From assembly GCA_028285385.1 (NCBI GenBank), contig JANQPR010000224.1:1-60703 (forward strand): a stretch of DNA of 60,703 nucleotides, read 5' to 3'. Under the pieces are notes generated by a model that saw nothing but the letters and a program-made list of their open reading frames with translations, was not told where the DNA came from and did not search any database. Numbering within the stretch: the stretch's first letter is position 1; each line of letters begins with the position of its first letter. This DNA is from Phycisphaera sp. GTDB lineage: Bacteria; Planctomycetota; Phycisphaerae; Phycisphaerales; Phycisphaeraceae. The position numbers were made by a program, and so were the translations under genes. Shown piece by piece: positions 25,734-34,651 of this stretch.

Positions 25734-27877
25734 CGGCCCTGCCCGTACTGCCTCCCGAAGCGTACGTGTCACGCGCGACGACCACCGGCCGAGCCGTGTG
25801 CCCGTACTGCGGCGTCGGTTGCGTGTTGGACGCCACGGTGGTGGACGGCCGGGTGGAGCGTATTGCCGCCGTCGCCGACGCCCCGAACCAAGGCATGATG
25901 TGCCCAAAAGGCGCGCTACTCAGCCGGGTGTTCGACGACGAGCAACGGCTGACGCAACCGATGCTGCGTCGGGCCAAAAACGAACCGCTGCGAGCCGCGT
26001 CGTGGGACGAGGCGATCCGGTTCGTCGCCGACCGCTTCCGAAAGACGCTGGACACGCGTGGCCCCGACGCGGTCGCGTGGTACGGCTCGGGCCAGCTCGA
26101 CACCGAGGCCAGCTACGTCTTCACCAAGCTGTTCAAGGGCTTCCTCGGCAGCAACCACACCGACACCAACAGCCGGCTCTGCATGAGCAGCGCCGTTGCG
26201 GGCTACACCCTCGCGTTCGGCAGCGACGGGCCGCCGACGTGCTACGACGACATCGAGCACGCCGACACGTTCCTGATCCTCGGCGCGAACATGGCGGTGA
26301 ACCACCCGGTGCTGTTCAACCGCGTCCGCCGGCGGCGCACCGACGCCGACCACGCCCGCATCGTCACGGTCGACCCGCGCTTCACCAAGACCGCGGAGCA
26401 CGGCGACCTGCACGTGCCCGTCGCGCCCGGCGGCGACGTGGCGTTGCTGCAGTGGCTCGCGCGACGCCTGCTCGACGCGGGCCATGTCGACGAGGGATTC
26501 GTATCGGCACACACCACCGGTTGGCCGGAACACCGCGCGTGCCTTGAGTCGCTTGAACCCGGCTTCCTCGCCCGGCTCAGCGGCGTCCCGGATGACGCCC
26601 TCGAAGCGCTCGCCGCAACGATCGACCGCGACCACCGACTGCTCACGCTCTACTGCATGGGTGCCAACCAGAGCACGGTCGGCACCGACAAGAACACCGC
26701 AATCATCAACCTGCACCTGATGCTCGGACAGGTCGGCCGACCCGGGTGCGGGCCGTTCTCGTTGACGGGCCAGCCCAACGCGATGGGCGGGCGCGAGGTC
26801 GGCTACCTCGCGCACCAGTTGCCGGGGTACCGCAAGGTCGCCGATGCCACAGACCGCGCAGAAATCGAACTGGCCTGGGGCCTATCGCCGGGCGCGATCT
26901 TGCCCGAGCCCGGGCTGACGGCGGTCCCGATGTTCGAGGCCGCGGCGAGCGGTCGTTTCGATGCCATCTGGATCGCGTGCACCAACCCCGTCGTCAGCAT
27001 GCCCGACGCGGCCGTGGCGAAGCGTGCGCTGCGGAACACCCCGCTCGTGATCGTGCAGGACATCACCACGCGCAGCGAGACCGCGGCCTACGCCGACGTG
27101 CTGTTCCCGGCGTGTCAGTGGGGCGAAAAGTCGGGCACGATGACGAACAGTGAGCGGCTCGTGGTCCGCAGCGAGAAGTTCCTTGAAGCGCCGGGCGACG
27201 CGAAGCCCGACTGGTGGGCCCCCGCCCGGCTCGGGCGAGCGATGGGCTTCGATGGCTTCGACTTTGGCAACAACGAAGCCGTCTGGTCTGAGTTCATCAC
27301 GCTCACCGACGGCCGGCCGTGCGACTGCTCGGGGATGACCAACGATCGGCTGGAGCAGGGCCCCCTGCGTTGGCCGTGCCCGAGCGCGGACCACCCCGGC
27401 GCACCACGGCGTTACACCGACGGTGTCTTCGCCACGCCCGACGGCAAGGCCCGCTTCCACACCGGCCGGCTCGACGCCCCCGCCGAGACGCCCGACGAGG
27501 CCTACCCGCTGTGGCTGACGACCGGGCGGGTCGCGGCGCACTGGCACACACGCACCAAGTCCGGCCTCGCGCCCGAGCTCGCCCGCCAGGAACCCGACCC
27601 CTTCGTCGAGCTCCACCCCGCCGACGCGGCACAAGCCGGCATCGACACCGGCGACGCCTGTGTGGTTTCCAGTCGCCGTGGGCAAGCCCGTGCGACCGCG
27701 CGGCTCACCGAACGCCTCCGCCCCGGCGTCGTTTTCGCGACCTTCCACTTCGGCGACGGGTTCGCGGCCGGCGTCAACCTCAACGACACCACGCACGCCG
27801 CCTGCGACCCGGTCTCCAAGCAGCCGGAACTCAAAGCGTGCGCCGTCCGCGTTGAAAAGTCGGAGGCGGCCGCGTGA
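25730..27877 (+). CDS. nasA: Assimilatory nitrate reductase catalytic subunit (molybdopterin, 4Fe-4S)
   Basis: Reduces nitrate to nitrite in the cytoplasm using a bis-MGD molybdenum cofactor; about 715 residues, as in NarB/NasA. The N-terminal 4Fe-4S motif is CPYCGVGC with the fourth Cys in GMMCPKGALL. Family markers follow: SNHTDTNSRLCMSSAVAGY, LGANMAVNHPVLF, YCMGANQSTVGTDKNTAIIN, GQPNAMGGREVGYLAHQLPG and LTTGRVAAHWHTRTKSG. No fused flavin or extra 2Fe-2S (BFD-like) domain is present, so it is closer to ferredoxin/flavodoxin-dependent NarB than to NADH-dependent NasA; narB is an equally fair name. GTG 25730 overlaps the GAF gene stop; GTG 25727 is the alternative. The nasT start overlaps its stop by four bases. 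Confidence 0.93.
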   Translation: MTALPVLPPEAYVSRATTTGRAVCPYCGVGCVLDATVVDGRVERIAAVADAPNQGMMCPKGALLSRVFDDEQRLTQPMLRRAKNEPLRAASWDEAIRFVADRFRKTLDTRGPDAVAWYGSGQLDTEASYVFTKLFKGFLGSNHTDTNSRLCMSSAVAGYTLAFGSDGPPTCYDDIEHADTFLILGANMAVNHPVLFNRVRRRRTDADHARIVTVDPRFTKTAEHGDLHVPVAPGGDVALLQWLARRLLDAGHVDEGFVSAHTTGWPEHRACLESLEPGFLARLSGVPDDALEALAATIDRDHRLLTLYCMGANQSTVGTDKNTAIINLHLMLGQVGRPGCGPFSLTGQPNAMGGREVGYLAHQLPGYRKVADATDRAEIELAWGLSPGAILPEPGLTAVPMFEAAASGRFDAIWIACTNPVVSMPDAAVAKRALRNTPLVIVQDITTRSETAAYADVLFPACQWGEKSGTMTNSERLVVRSEKFLEAPGDAKPDWWAPARLGRAMGFDGFDFGNNEAVWSEFITLTDGRPCDCSGMTNDRLEQGPLRWPCPSADHPGAPRRYTDGVFATPDGKARFHTGRLDAPAETPDEAYPLWLTTGRVAAHWHTRTKSGLAPELARQEPDPFVELHPADAAQAGIDTGDACVVSSRRGQARATARLTERLRPGVVFATFHFGDGFAAGVNLNDTTHAACDPVSKQPELKACAVRVEKSEAAA

Positions 27878-28473
27878 CGCCTACGCCGCTGCGCATCCTG
27901 GTGATCGACGAAGACGCCCAACGTGGCGCGACGCTGGCCGCGGTCTTGCGCGTCACCGGGTATCAGGTCACTGAGCAGGCCGGCGACCACCGCCACCTGC
28001 CGAACCTCGTGCGCGACGCCGAGCCCGACGTCGTGTTGATCAACCTGACCTCGCCCGACCGCGACACACTCGAGCAGCTCACGCTGATGCGCGACGAGTC
28101 GCCGCGACCGGTGGTGATGTTTGCCCAAGACGACGCCGAGCACACCATCGCCTCGGCGGTCCGGGCCGGGGTGTCGGCGTACATCGTCGACGGGCTGGCG
28201 ACCGGCCGGGTCAAACCCATCATCGACGTCGCCGTCGCGCACTTCCGTCAGCACCAGGCGGTCCGCGACGAGTTGGAGAAGACAAAGGCCACGCTGGACG
28301 AACGCAAGCACGTCGACCGGGCCAAGGCGCTGTTGATGCGGCAGCGCGGGCTGAACGAGCCCGACGCTTATGCGCTCCTGCGGAAGCTCGCGATGGACCG
28401 CAAACAACGCATCGGCGTCCTCGCCAAGTCGCTGATCGACGCCGCGGCGCTACTGGAAGGAGTCAAGCCATGA
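27874..28473 (+). CDS. nasT: NasT-type ANTAR-domain antitermination regulator
   Basis: A 199-residue regulator. Residues 1-120 are a receiver-like domain (LRILVIDEDAQRGATLAAVL). The expected phospho-acceptor Asp is Asn57 in PDVVLINLTSPDRDTLEQL, so phosphorylation should not control it. Residues about 132-192 are the RNA-binding ANTAR domain (ELEKTKATLDERKHVDRAKA, then LMRQRGLNEPDAYALLRKLA). In the Azotobacter/Paracoccus model NasS holds NasT inactive until nitrate binds NasS; freed NasT then binds tandem hairpins in the leader and allows transcription. Candidate targets are the leaders at 19315-19387 and 19730-19801. It overlaps the nitrate reductase gene by four bases and nasS by four. Confidence 0.92.
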   Translation: MTPTPLRILVIDEDAQRGATLAAVLRVTGYQVTEQAGDHRHLPNLVRDAEPDVVLINLTSPDRDTLEQLTLMRDESPRPVVMFAQDDAEHTIASAVRAGVSAYIVDGLATGRVKPIIDVAVAHFRQHQAVRDELEKTKATLDERKHVDRAKALLMRQRGLNEPDAYALLRKLAMDRKQRIGVLAKSLIDAAALLEGVKP

Positions 28474-29774
28474 TGACCGCTGTCGAGCCGACGCCCCCCG
28501 CCCCGGCGCTGCCGACCGACGAAGGCGGCGGGCCCGAGAAGACGCAGGTGACGCTCGGGCTGGTCCCGCTGACCGACTGCGCCCCGATCGCCGTCGCCGT
28601 CGAACTCGGGTTCTTCGCCGACGCGGGCCTGAACGTCACGACAACGCGCGAGCAATCCTGGGCGGGGATCCGAGACAAGGTCGCGTTCGGCGTGCTCGAC
28701 GGCGCGCAGATGCTGGCCACGATGCCGCTGTGCACCACGCTGGGCGTGGGCGGGCTGCAGTGCGACATGTCCGTCGGCGTCACGCTCGGGCTTAACGGCA
28801 ACGCCATCACCCTCGCGAACTGGCTCTGCGACGAAGCCGAAGAACGGACCGGGCAACGCTACGCCGGCGTCGACCTTACCGCCGACGGCCTCGCCGCCGT
28901 CGTCCACGACCGCGCCGCCAACGGCAAGGCGAAGCTCCGGTTGGGCGTCGTGTTCCCGATGTCGACGCACGACCTCGAGTTGCGGTACTGGCTCGCCGCC
29001 GCGGGGCTTGACCCGGACCGCGACGTCGAGCTCGTCGTCGTGCCGCCGCCGCGCATGGTGGATGCGCTGCGTAACGGAGAACTCGCCGGCTTCTGTGTAG
29101 GCGAGCCTTGGAACACCGTTGCCGTTGAAGAGCGTGTCGGCCGCGTCGTGATGACCAAACACGCGCTCTGGAACAACAGCCCCGAGAAGGTGCTCGGCGT
29201 CACCCGCGCCTGGGCCGAACAACACCCGTGGACGCACCTCGCGCTGATCACGGCGTTGATCCGAGCGGGCCAGTGGCTCGATGAAACGGCGCACCGCGAA
29301 CGGGCGTGCGCGATCCTGAGCCAACCCCAATATGTCGGCGTCGACCCGGACCGGCTGCGTCCGTCGCTGACCGGGCAGTTCCGCGTCGCGGCGGACGCTG
29401 GGCCGGTGCGCGTCCCCGACTGCCACGTCTTCCACCGCTACCAGGCAAACCTGCCGTGGCGCTCGCAGGCGTGGTGGTGGCTCACGCAGGTGCAGCGATG
29501 GGGAGCCGTCCCCGACGGGACCGACCTCGCGTCAGTCGTCGACCACGTGCTGCGAGACGATCTGTACCGGACGGCCGCCGCCCGGCTCGGCCTGCCGACG
29601 CCCGAAGCCACGAGCAAGACCGAGGGCACCCACGCCGAGCCGTGGACACTCGACACCCCGTCCGGCCCGGTGCTCATGGGCCCCGACCGGTTTTTTGATG
29701 ACAGCACGGTGCTTCCGCCGACACGCCCAAGAGGCCGAACCTCACCACGACTCACGGGACGGGCCACGTCTTAA
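28470..29774 (+). CDS. nasS: NasS-type cytoplasmic nitrate sensor (NrtA homologue without signal peptide)
   Basis: About 434 residues of the NrtA/CmpA fold with no N-terminal signal sequence, which together with its place after nasT marks it as the cytoplasmic sensor NasS. Ligand-fold motifs parallel Nrt[59 protein letters not shown] and GFCVGEPWNTVAVEERVGR. The N-terminal 25 residues are proline-rich and probably disordered. In known NasST pairs the sensor sequesters NasT without nitrate and releases it when nitrate binds. The start at 28470 (ATGATG) overlaps the nasT stop, which favours fixed stoichiometry of the two proteins. Confidence 0.9.
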   Translation: MMTAVEPTPPAPALPTDEGGGPEKTQVTLGLVPLTDCAPIAVAVELGFFADAGLNVTTTREQSWAGIRDKVAFGVLDGAQMLATMPLCTTLGVGGLQCDMSVGVTLGLNGNAITLANWLCDEAEERTGQRYAGVDLTADGLAAVVHDRAANGKAKLRLGVVFPMSTHDLELRYWLAAAGLDPDRDVELVVVPPPRMVDALRNGELAGFCVGEPWNTVAVEERVGRVVMTKHALWNNSPEKVLGVTRAWAEQHPWTHLALITALIRAGQWLDETAHRERACAILSQPQYVGVDPDRLRPSLTGQFRVAADAGPVRVPDCHVFHRYQANLPWRSQAWWWLTQVQRWGAVPDGTDLASVVDHVLRDDLYRTAAARLGLPTPEATSKTEGTHAEPWTLDTPSGPVLMGPDRFFDDSTVLPPTRPRGRTSPRLTGRATS

Positions 29775-29904
29775 GAAACCCGCGACACCTCAACTGAACC
29801 AGAACCACGCCAGACTTGTTCACCGAACCGGTGCAATGCGCGGGCCTCACGCGGCGCACCTCGGCCCGGCCGACCGATCCACCTTCGGCCCACGGAGACT
29901 CTCG

Positions 29905-31212
29905 ATGGGATGTGAAGACGCCAAGCCCCTGACCCGTACCCTCGGCCTCGTCGCCGCCCTCTGCGTCGGGGGCTTCGACGCCGCAGCGCAAGCGACCCCG
30001 CCCCCCGCCCAACCTCCCGCCGAGAAGCCTAACCCGCTCGACTTCTCCAACGGTGAAGCGCCCACCGATTTCTGGGATGCGCTCGCCTCCGGCACAGTCA
30101 AGGTCAACGTCCGGGCCCGCTCGGAGTTCGCCGACGTCCGCGGCTTCGAAGACTCCTGGGCCAACACCGTCCGTACCCGGCTCGGCTACCAGACCCAGAC
30201 CTGGGAAGGTTTCACCGCTTACGTCGAGATGGAAGACGTCAGCTCCTTCGACGACGACCGCTACAACTCGACGTTGAACGGCCAGGCGTCGCGGAGCGTC
30301 ATCGCCGACCCGGAGGTCACCGAGCTCAACCAGCTCTGGGCGAGCTACGACGTGCCGCTCGACGACCTGAAGCTGACCCTCAAGCCCGGCCGGCAGGTCA
30401 TCGCGCTCGACGACCAGCGCTTCGTCGGGCACGTCGGCTGGCGACAGGACAACCAGACCTTCGATGCCGTCCGGCTGAACACCGACCTCGGCATCGACGG
30501 CCTCAGCGCGACCTACGCCTACCTCTGGCAGATCAACCGCATCTTCGCCGACGAACGCGACTTCGACAGCGAGAGCCACCTGATCAACGTCGCTTACGAC
30601 ATCGAGAACGTCGGCAAGCTCACGGGCTTTGCCTACTTCCTCGACTTCGAGGACGACTCGGCCGCGAACTCCAGCCAGACCTTTGGCGTCCGCCTCGCGG
30701 GCAAACGCAAACTCGACGACACCCTCGGCCTGAACTACCAGGCGAGCGTCGCCTTCCAGGAAGACTACGCCGACAACCCCACCGATTACGACGCGCTCTA
30801 CTACATGGTCGACCTCGGGCTGAGCGTGAAGGACGTCGGCACCTTCGGTGCGGGCTACGAGGTCCTCGGCAGCGACGACGGCAACTTCGCGTTCCGCACG
30901 CCGCTCGCCACCGGGCACAAGTTCAACGGCTTCGCCGACGTCTTCCTCGTTACCCCCGCCGACGGCCTCGAGGACTTCTACGTCTACTTCAAGCCCGCCA
31001 ACCTGCCCTACGGGCTCAAGGGCCTGGTGCGGTACCACTTCTTCTCCGGCAACGACAACATCGGTTCCTACGGCCAGGAGATCGACGCCGTGCTGACCAA
31101 GAAGATCAACGACAACCTCTCCGTCGGGGCGAAGTACGCGTATTTCATCACGGAAGAGCCGGGCTTTGCCGAGCGGACCCGCTTGACGTTCGACGTGACC
31201 CTTTCGTTCTGA
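29905..31212 (+). CDS. Outer-membrane beta-barrel protein (alginate-export/porin-like)
   Basis: A 435-residue exported barrel. The ATG at 29905 has GGAG seven bases upstream, and residues about 8-30 form a signal peptide (TLGLVAALCVGGFDAAAQA) followed by a Pro-rich linker. The body is a series of amphipathic strands (for example NTVRTRLGYQTQTWEGFTAY, KLTLKPGRQVIALDDQRFVG) and ends in an aromatic-terminated strand (LTFDVTLSF), as needed for barrel assembly. The GRQ..DDQRFVGHVGWRQ pattern resembles the alginate-export family. It lies 130 bases after nasS on the same strand and before a strong terminator, so it is probably the last gene of the nitrate operon. It may form the nitrate entry pore, which is inference. 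Confidence 0.8.
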   Translation: MGCEDAKPLTRTLGLVAALCVGGFDAAAQATPPPAQPPAEKPNPLDFSNGEAPTDFWDALASGTVKVNVRARSEFADVRGFEDSWANTVRTRLGYQTQTWEGFTAYVEMEDVSSFDDDRYNSTLNGQASRSVIADPEVTELNQLWASYDVPLDDLKLTLKPGRQVIALDDQRFVGHVGWRQDNQTFDAVRLNTDLGIDGLSATYAYLWQINRIFADERDFDSESHLINVAYDIENVGKLTGFAYFLDFEDDSAANSSQTFGVRLAGKRKLDDTLGLNYQASVAFQEDYADNPTDYDALYYMVDLGLSVKDVGTFGAGYEVLGSDDGNFAFRTPLATGHKFNGFADVFLVTPADGLEDFYVYFKPANLPYGLKGLVRYHFFSGNDNIGSYGQEIDAVLTKKINDNLSVGAKYAYFITEEPGFAERTRLTFDVTLSF

Positions 31213-31249
31213 CGCCAAGGCAACACGGCAGCCCCGTTCCAAACGCAAG

Positions 31250-31283
31250 ACGCGCCCCGTGCTGCCGGGGCGCGTTTTCTTTT
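31250..31283 (+). terminator. Intrinsic terminator after the nitrate operon
   Basis: A perfect 10-bp GC-rich stem (ACGCGCCCCG / CGGGGCGCGT) with the loop TGCTGC is followed directly by TTTTCTTTTC. It starts 37 bases after the porin stop and closes the nrt-nas transcript. Confidence 0.92.
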
Positions 31284-31310
31284 CGGCTCTAAACACCGGA
31301 GAATCCGGGC

Positions 31311-31946
31311 GTGAACGAGTTCCCCGCTCCACACTACATCCTCGCCGGCGGCCGGAGTCGACGCTTCGGGAGTGACAAAGCCCGCCACGTCCACCGCGGA
31401 GAGGCAATGATCGTCCGCGTCGCCAAAGCCTTGCGACCCCTCGCGTCGACCACCACTGTGGTGGCGCAACTGGACGACGACTATCACGATCTGGGCCTGC
31501 AAACAATCGCAGATCGAACGCCCGGCGCCGGCCCCCTCGCCGGTCTGCAAAGCGCGCTTCAACACGCCGCAACTCAGCGGGAACGGACACCGGGGTCGCC
31601 GTGGGTCGTCGTCACCGCCTGCGACTGGATCACGCCTGATGCTTCGTTGATCCACGCGCTGGCAACGCACGTGTCGCCGCCACACCTCGCCGCGTGTTAC
31701 CGAGCCGACCAATACCTCGAGCCCTTCCCGGGGCTTTACCACTTCGACCTGATCTCGGAGGTGCAATCGCTCCTGGAGACAGGGCCCCGCTCCATGCAGG
31801 CGCTCCTTCAGGGGTGTGGCGAACGACTCCACGTGGTCGGCCTGCCGTCGTCCGTCGCGCTGCCGCTCGACGCCGATCACCCCGAAGACTTGTCCCGCGG
31901 CGAGTCGCGCGAAGCGATCGAATCTAGCCGCCGAGGTGCGTCATGA
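31311..31946 (+). CDS. mobA: Molybdenum cofactor guanylyltransferase
   Basis: Transfers GMP from GTP to molybdopterin, making the MGD cofactor that the nitrate reductase needs; 211 residues. The nucleotide-binding signature YILAGGRSRRFGSDKARH is at residues 9-26, and the Mg-binding segment is WVVVTACDWITPD. The central GAGPLAGLQSALQ is also typical of MobA. The start is GTG 31311 with GGAGAA about eight bases upstream. It sits just 28 bases past the terminator at 31250-31283, so it needs read-through or a promoter inside that spacer. Its 3' end overlaps the convergent moaA gene by 23 bases. Confidence 0.88.
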   Translation: MNEFPAPHYILAGGRSRRFGSDKARHVHRGEAMIVRVAKALRPLASTTTVVAQLDDDYHDLGLQTIADRTPGAGPLAGLQSALQHAATQRERTPGSPWVVVTACDWITPDASLIHALATHVSPPHLAACYRADQYLEPFPGLYHFDLISEVQSLLETGPRSMQALLQGCGERLHVVGLPSSVALPLDADHPEDLSRGESREAIESSRRGAS

Positions 31947-32991
31947 TCGCCGGGCCCGTCGGCGGGTGGGCGTCCGCCTTCTGCCCGTACGCGTCGTTGA
32001 GCACGGCGTCGATCGCGCCCGGGTCACGCCGGCGGACCGCGTCGGTCACGTTGCCCCGCGGCGCGTCCATCAGGCACGGGTACACCTCGCCGTCGGCGGT
32101 GAGGCGCAGCCGGTCGCAGTCGTCGCAGAAGTGCTCGCTCATCGGCGTGATGAAACCGACCGTCGCGGTTCCGCCGTCGTCGAGTTCGGCACGATACAAG
32201 CGGGCCGCGTCGCTGCGGTGACTCTGCCCAGGGAGTGGAACAAAGCGCCGGACACCGTCGCGCTCCAGTTGGTTCCGCATCTGCGCCTCGGACACGTAGC
32301 GCCGCCCCCACGCCGACGCCAACGGCCCCATCGGCATCAACTCGATCAAGCGCAGCGTGAGATTCATCGACGCCGCGTAACGCAGCAGCGCCATCAGGTC
32401 GACCTCGTTCTGCCCCCGCACCACGACGGCGTTCAGCTTCACCGCCAGCCCCGCGGCGAGCGCCGCGTCGATGCCGGCCAACACCCGGTCCACCCCATCC
32501 ACCCCGGTTAACGCGGTGAATCGGTGCGCGTCCAGCGTGTCCACGCTGACGTTCACCCGACGCAGGCCCGCGTTGTGCAGCGTCCGCGCCTGTCGCGTCA
32601 GCGTCAGCCCGTTCGTGGTCATCGCAACATCTTTAACACCCAGGCCCGCGACGGCGTCGACAATCTCGGGCAGATCGCGGCGCGTCGTGGGTTCCCCGCC
32701 GGTCAAGCGCAGCTTCCGCAGTCCGAAGCGCCCGTGCAGGTGACCGACCAGGAAGACCAGGTCGCCACGGTCCAGTGCCGGCGGATCGGCCCCAAAGTCG
32801 AACTCCGGCCGGCAGTACGTGCATCGCATCGAGCAGCCCCGCGTCAGCGACAGCCGGAGGTAATGGATCGTCCGCGGAGTTCGGCCCCGCGGTGGTGAGT
32901 CGACGCCCTGCATTACGGGCAACGACACCGCGCCCCGCGCGTCGGAGGATTTCGGGTGAGTGACCAAGTTGGGAGCGGGGATCGACGTCAT
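31924..32991 (-). CDS. moaA: GTP 3',8-cyclase (first step of molybdenum cofactor synthesis)
   Basis: Radical-SAM enzyme of 355 residues that converts GTP to 3',8-cyclo-GTP with MoaC as the next enzyme (not in this window). The radical-SAM cluster is CSMRCTYC, preceded by LRLSLTRG. The SAM-binding motif is LRLTGGEPTTRRDL. The second 4Fe-4S cluster, which binds GTP, uses CDDCDRLRLTADGEVYPC. The C-terminal double glycine (MTHLGG) needed for catalysis is intact. ATG 32991 is chosen; TTG 33003 is the upstream alternative. An N-terminal extension of about 30 residues before RTIHYLRLSLTRG is longer than in many MoaA proteins. The role fits the molybdenum-dependent nitrate reductase encoded nearby. 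Confidence 0.93.
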   Translation of the reverse strand: MTSIPAPNLVTHPKSSDARGAVSLPVMQGVDSPPRGRTPRTIHYLRLSLTRGCSMRCTYCRPEFDFGADPPALDRGDLVFLVGHLHGRFGLRKLRLTGGEPTTRRDLPEIVDAVAGLGVKDVAMTTNGLTLTRQARTLHNAGLRRVNVSVDTLDAHRFTALTGVDGVDRVLAGIDAALAAGLAVKLNAVVVRGQNEVDLMALLRYAASMNLTLRLIELMPMGPLASAWGRRYVSEAQMRNQLERDGVRRFVPLPGQSHRSDAARLYRAELDDGGTATVGFITPMSEHFCDDCDRLRLTADGEVYPCLMDAPRGNVTDAVRRRDPGAIDAVLNDAYGQKADAHPPTGPAIMTHLGG

Positions 32992-33045
32992 GCCGTTCAA
33001 CAATCAGGCCACGCATGGTACCCCGACTGCCGCTAAGACCGCGCA

Positions 33046-33300
33046 TCAAACCTCTCGCAGCCGCAGTCGGATCGGCCCCCGCGCCGTCTCGGCGTCAACG
33101 TCGCGCTCGCCCCGCGTTACCCGCACCAAGCCTTGTTCGGCGAACCGCGCCGCCACCCGTCTGACCTCGGGCATCAAACCCCGCCAATCGTCCGCGCAAG
33201 CCAACCGCGCGACCTCACTGGGACAGATCGACTTGGGGTATCGCCGCCGCAGCAACCGCATCATGGCTGTCTTGATCGCCTCGTCGTGTGAGTTCGGCAC
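33046..33300 (-). CDS. DUF3253 family small protein
   Basis: An 84-residue protein read from GTG 33300. It matches the DUF3253 pattern: an N-terminal helix (DEAIKTAMMRLL), CPSEVARLACADDWRGLMPE, and the conserved ending DAETARGPIRLRL. The layout resembles a small winged helix, but no function is established. It follows the second metal permease gene by 25 bases on the same strand and may be carried on that transcript. It lies 54 bases upstream of moaA. Confidence 0.75.
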   Translation of the reverse strand: MPNSHDEAIKTAMMRLLRRRYPKSICPSEVARLACADDWRGLMPEVRRVAARFAEQGLVRVTRGERDVDAETARGPIRLRLREV

Positions 33301-33325
33301 GCCGAAGAATAGCGCTGCCCCGAAC

Positions 33326-34651
33326 TCAATCGCTGGCGCTCACGTCGGGGATCGGCCGGCCGTGCGGATCGACCCGTGGCCCGGCGGGCGGCTCGACGCC
33401 GAAGTGTTCGAACCGCTCGGCCGTGTCGTGCACGTGGTCGGGGCGTTGCTCGGTGCGGTCGACGAGGTAGGTCTCCCACAACCGGTGCCGGCGGACCAGC
33501 GCGGCGCCGCGACGCATGCCTTCGTCGGTGAGCGCAACGGCGTCAGGCGCGCTCGTCGTGATGAGCGCGTGCCGCAACGCGTCCGATTCGGCCCGGCCGA
33601 CCGTCGACGCGGGCACAAACGCCGCGAGCGTCGGACGCGTCACGGTCTCCTGTCCCTGCTCCCACAGCCGGTAGAGGGCCGCGAGCAGGTCGTCGAGCGC
33701 GACCCGCCGGCTGAGCCGACGACGCCGCACCGCCTTGGCGAACACCCCGTGTGACGGCGAGAGCATCACCGCGCCCAGCAACAGCGCCCCGGACACCACC
33801 GTCATCGCCCCCGCCGCGTTCACCGCCCCGCCGCCCCACGCCGCCGGCAGCGCCGTCGCCGACGCGTATCCCCCGGTTCCGCACAACACCGCCACCACCA
33901 CGCTCAGCCCGATCTGCGTGCCCAGACGATCCGTCAGCAGCCGCGCCGCCGCCGCCGGCACAATCAGCATCGCGATCACCAGGATCGATCCGACCGCCTC
34001 GAAGCTCGCCACCGTTGCCGCCGCCACGAAGACCATCAGCACGTAGTGCAGCACGCCGGCGTGGAAACCCTGCGAGGTCGCCAACGCCGGGTCGAACGCC
34101 GCGACCCGTAACTCCTTGAACAGCAGCGTCACCAACACGGACGCCAACGCCGCCATCACCAGCAGCGTCCACACCTGCCGCGGCACCGCCGACCACGACA
34201 GCCAATCCCAGAACGCGCCCCACTCGCTGGGCGGGAACCAGAACAGCGTCTCGAGTTGCCCATGCAGCACGCAGTCCGCGTCGAGATCGACGTGCCGCGC
34301 CGCCGCCTGCTCCAGCAACAACACGCCGAGCGCGAACAACACGGAGAACACCACACCCATCGCCGCGCCCGGCTCGACCCGGCCCAGCTTCCGTACCACC
34401 TCCACCAATACCACCGTCGCCACCCCCGCCAGCGCCGCGCCCACGAACATCGGCCACGCGCTGCGCGTCCCCGCCAACAGGAACGCGATCACCAGGCCCG
34501 GCAGGACCGCGTGCGAGATCGCATCCCCCATCAGGCTCTGCCGCCGCAGCACGAGGAAGTTGCCCAGCAGCCCGCACGTCACCGCGGCGAGCGTCCCCGC
34601 GACGATCGGCCAGAGGTCCAGGCTCAGGAACTGGTGCACCGCCGGGTTCAC
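33326..34651 (-). CDS. Metal (Mn/Zn/Fe) ABC transporter permease with C-terminal DtxR-like domain, second copy
   Basis: A 441-residue membrane protein. Residues about 1-275 are an ABC-3 family permease with eight or nine TMs and the motifs LVLRRQSLMGDAISHAVLPG and FVAAATVASFEAVGSILVIA. The C-terminal 150 residues are cytoplasmic. After an Arg-rich stretch they resemble the winged-helix and dimerisation/metal-binding region of DtxR/MntR repressors (ALTDEGMRRGAALVRRHRLW, YLVDRTEQRPDHVHDTAERF). GTG 34651 overlaps the stop of the first permease gene by four bases, so the two are translationally coupled and probably form a heterodimeric channel. The fused domain could sense metal and gate transport or bind DNA; neither is shown here. 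Confidence 0.88.
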   Translation of the reverse strand: MNPAVHQFLSLDLWPIVAGTLAAVTCGLLGNFLVLRRQSLMGDAISHAVLPGLVIAFLLAGTRSAWPMFVGAALAGVATVVLVEVVRKLGRVEPGAAMGVVFSVLFALGVLLLEQAAARHVDLDADCVLHGQLETLFWFPPSEWGAFWDWLSWSAVPRQVWTLLVMAALASVLVTLLFKELRVAAFDPALATSQGFHAGVLHYVLMVFVAAATVASFEAVGSILVIAMLIVPAAAARLLTDRLGTQIGLSVVVAVLCGTGGYASATALPAAWGGGAVNAAGAMTVVSGALLLGAVMLSPSHGVFAKAVRRRRLSRRVALDDLLAALYRLWEQGQETVTRPTLAAFVPASTVGRAESDALRHALITTSAPDAVALTDEGMRRGAALVRRHRLWETYLVDRTEQRPDHVHDTAERFEHFGVEPPAGPRVDPHGRPIPDVSASD

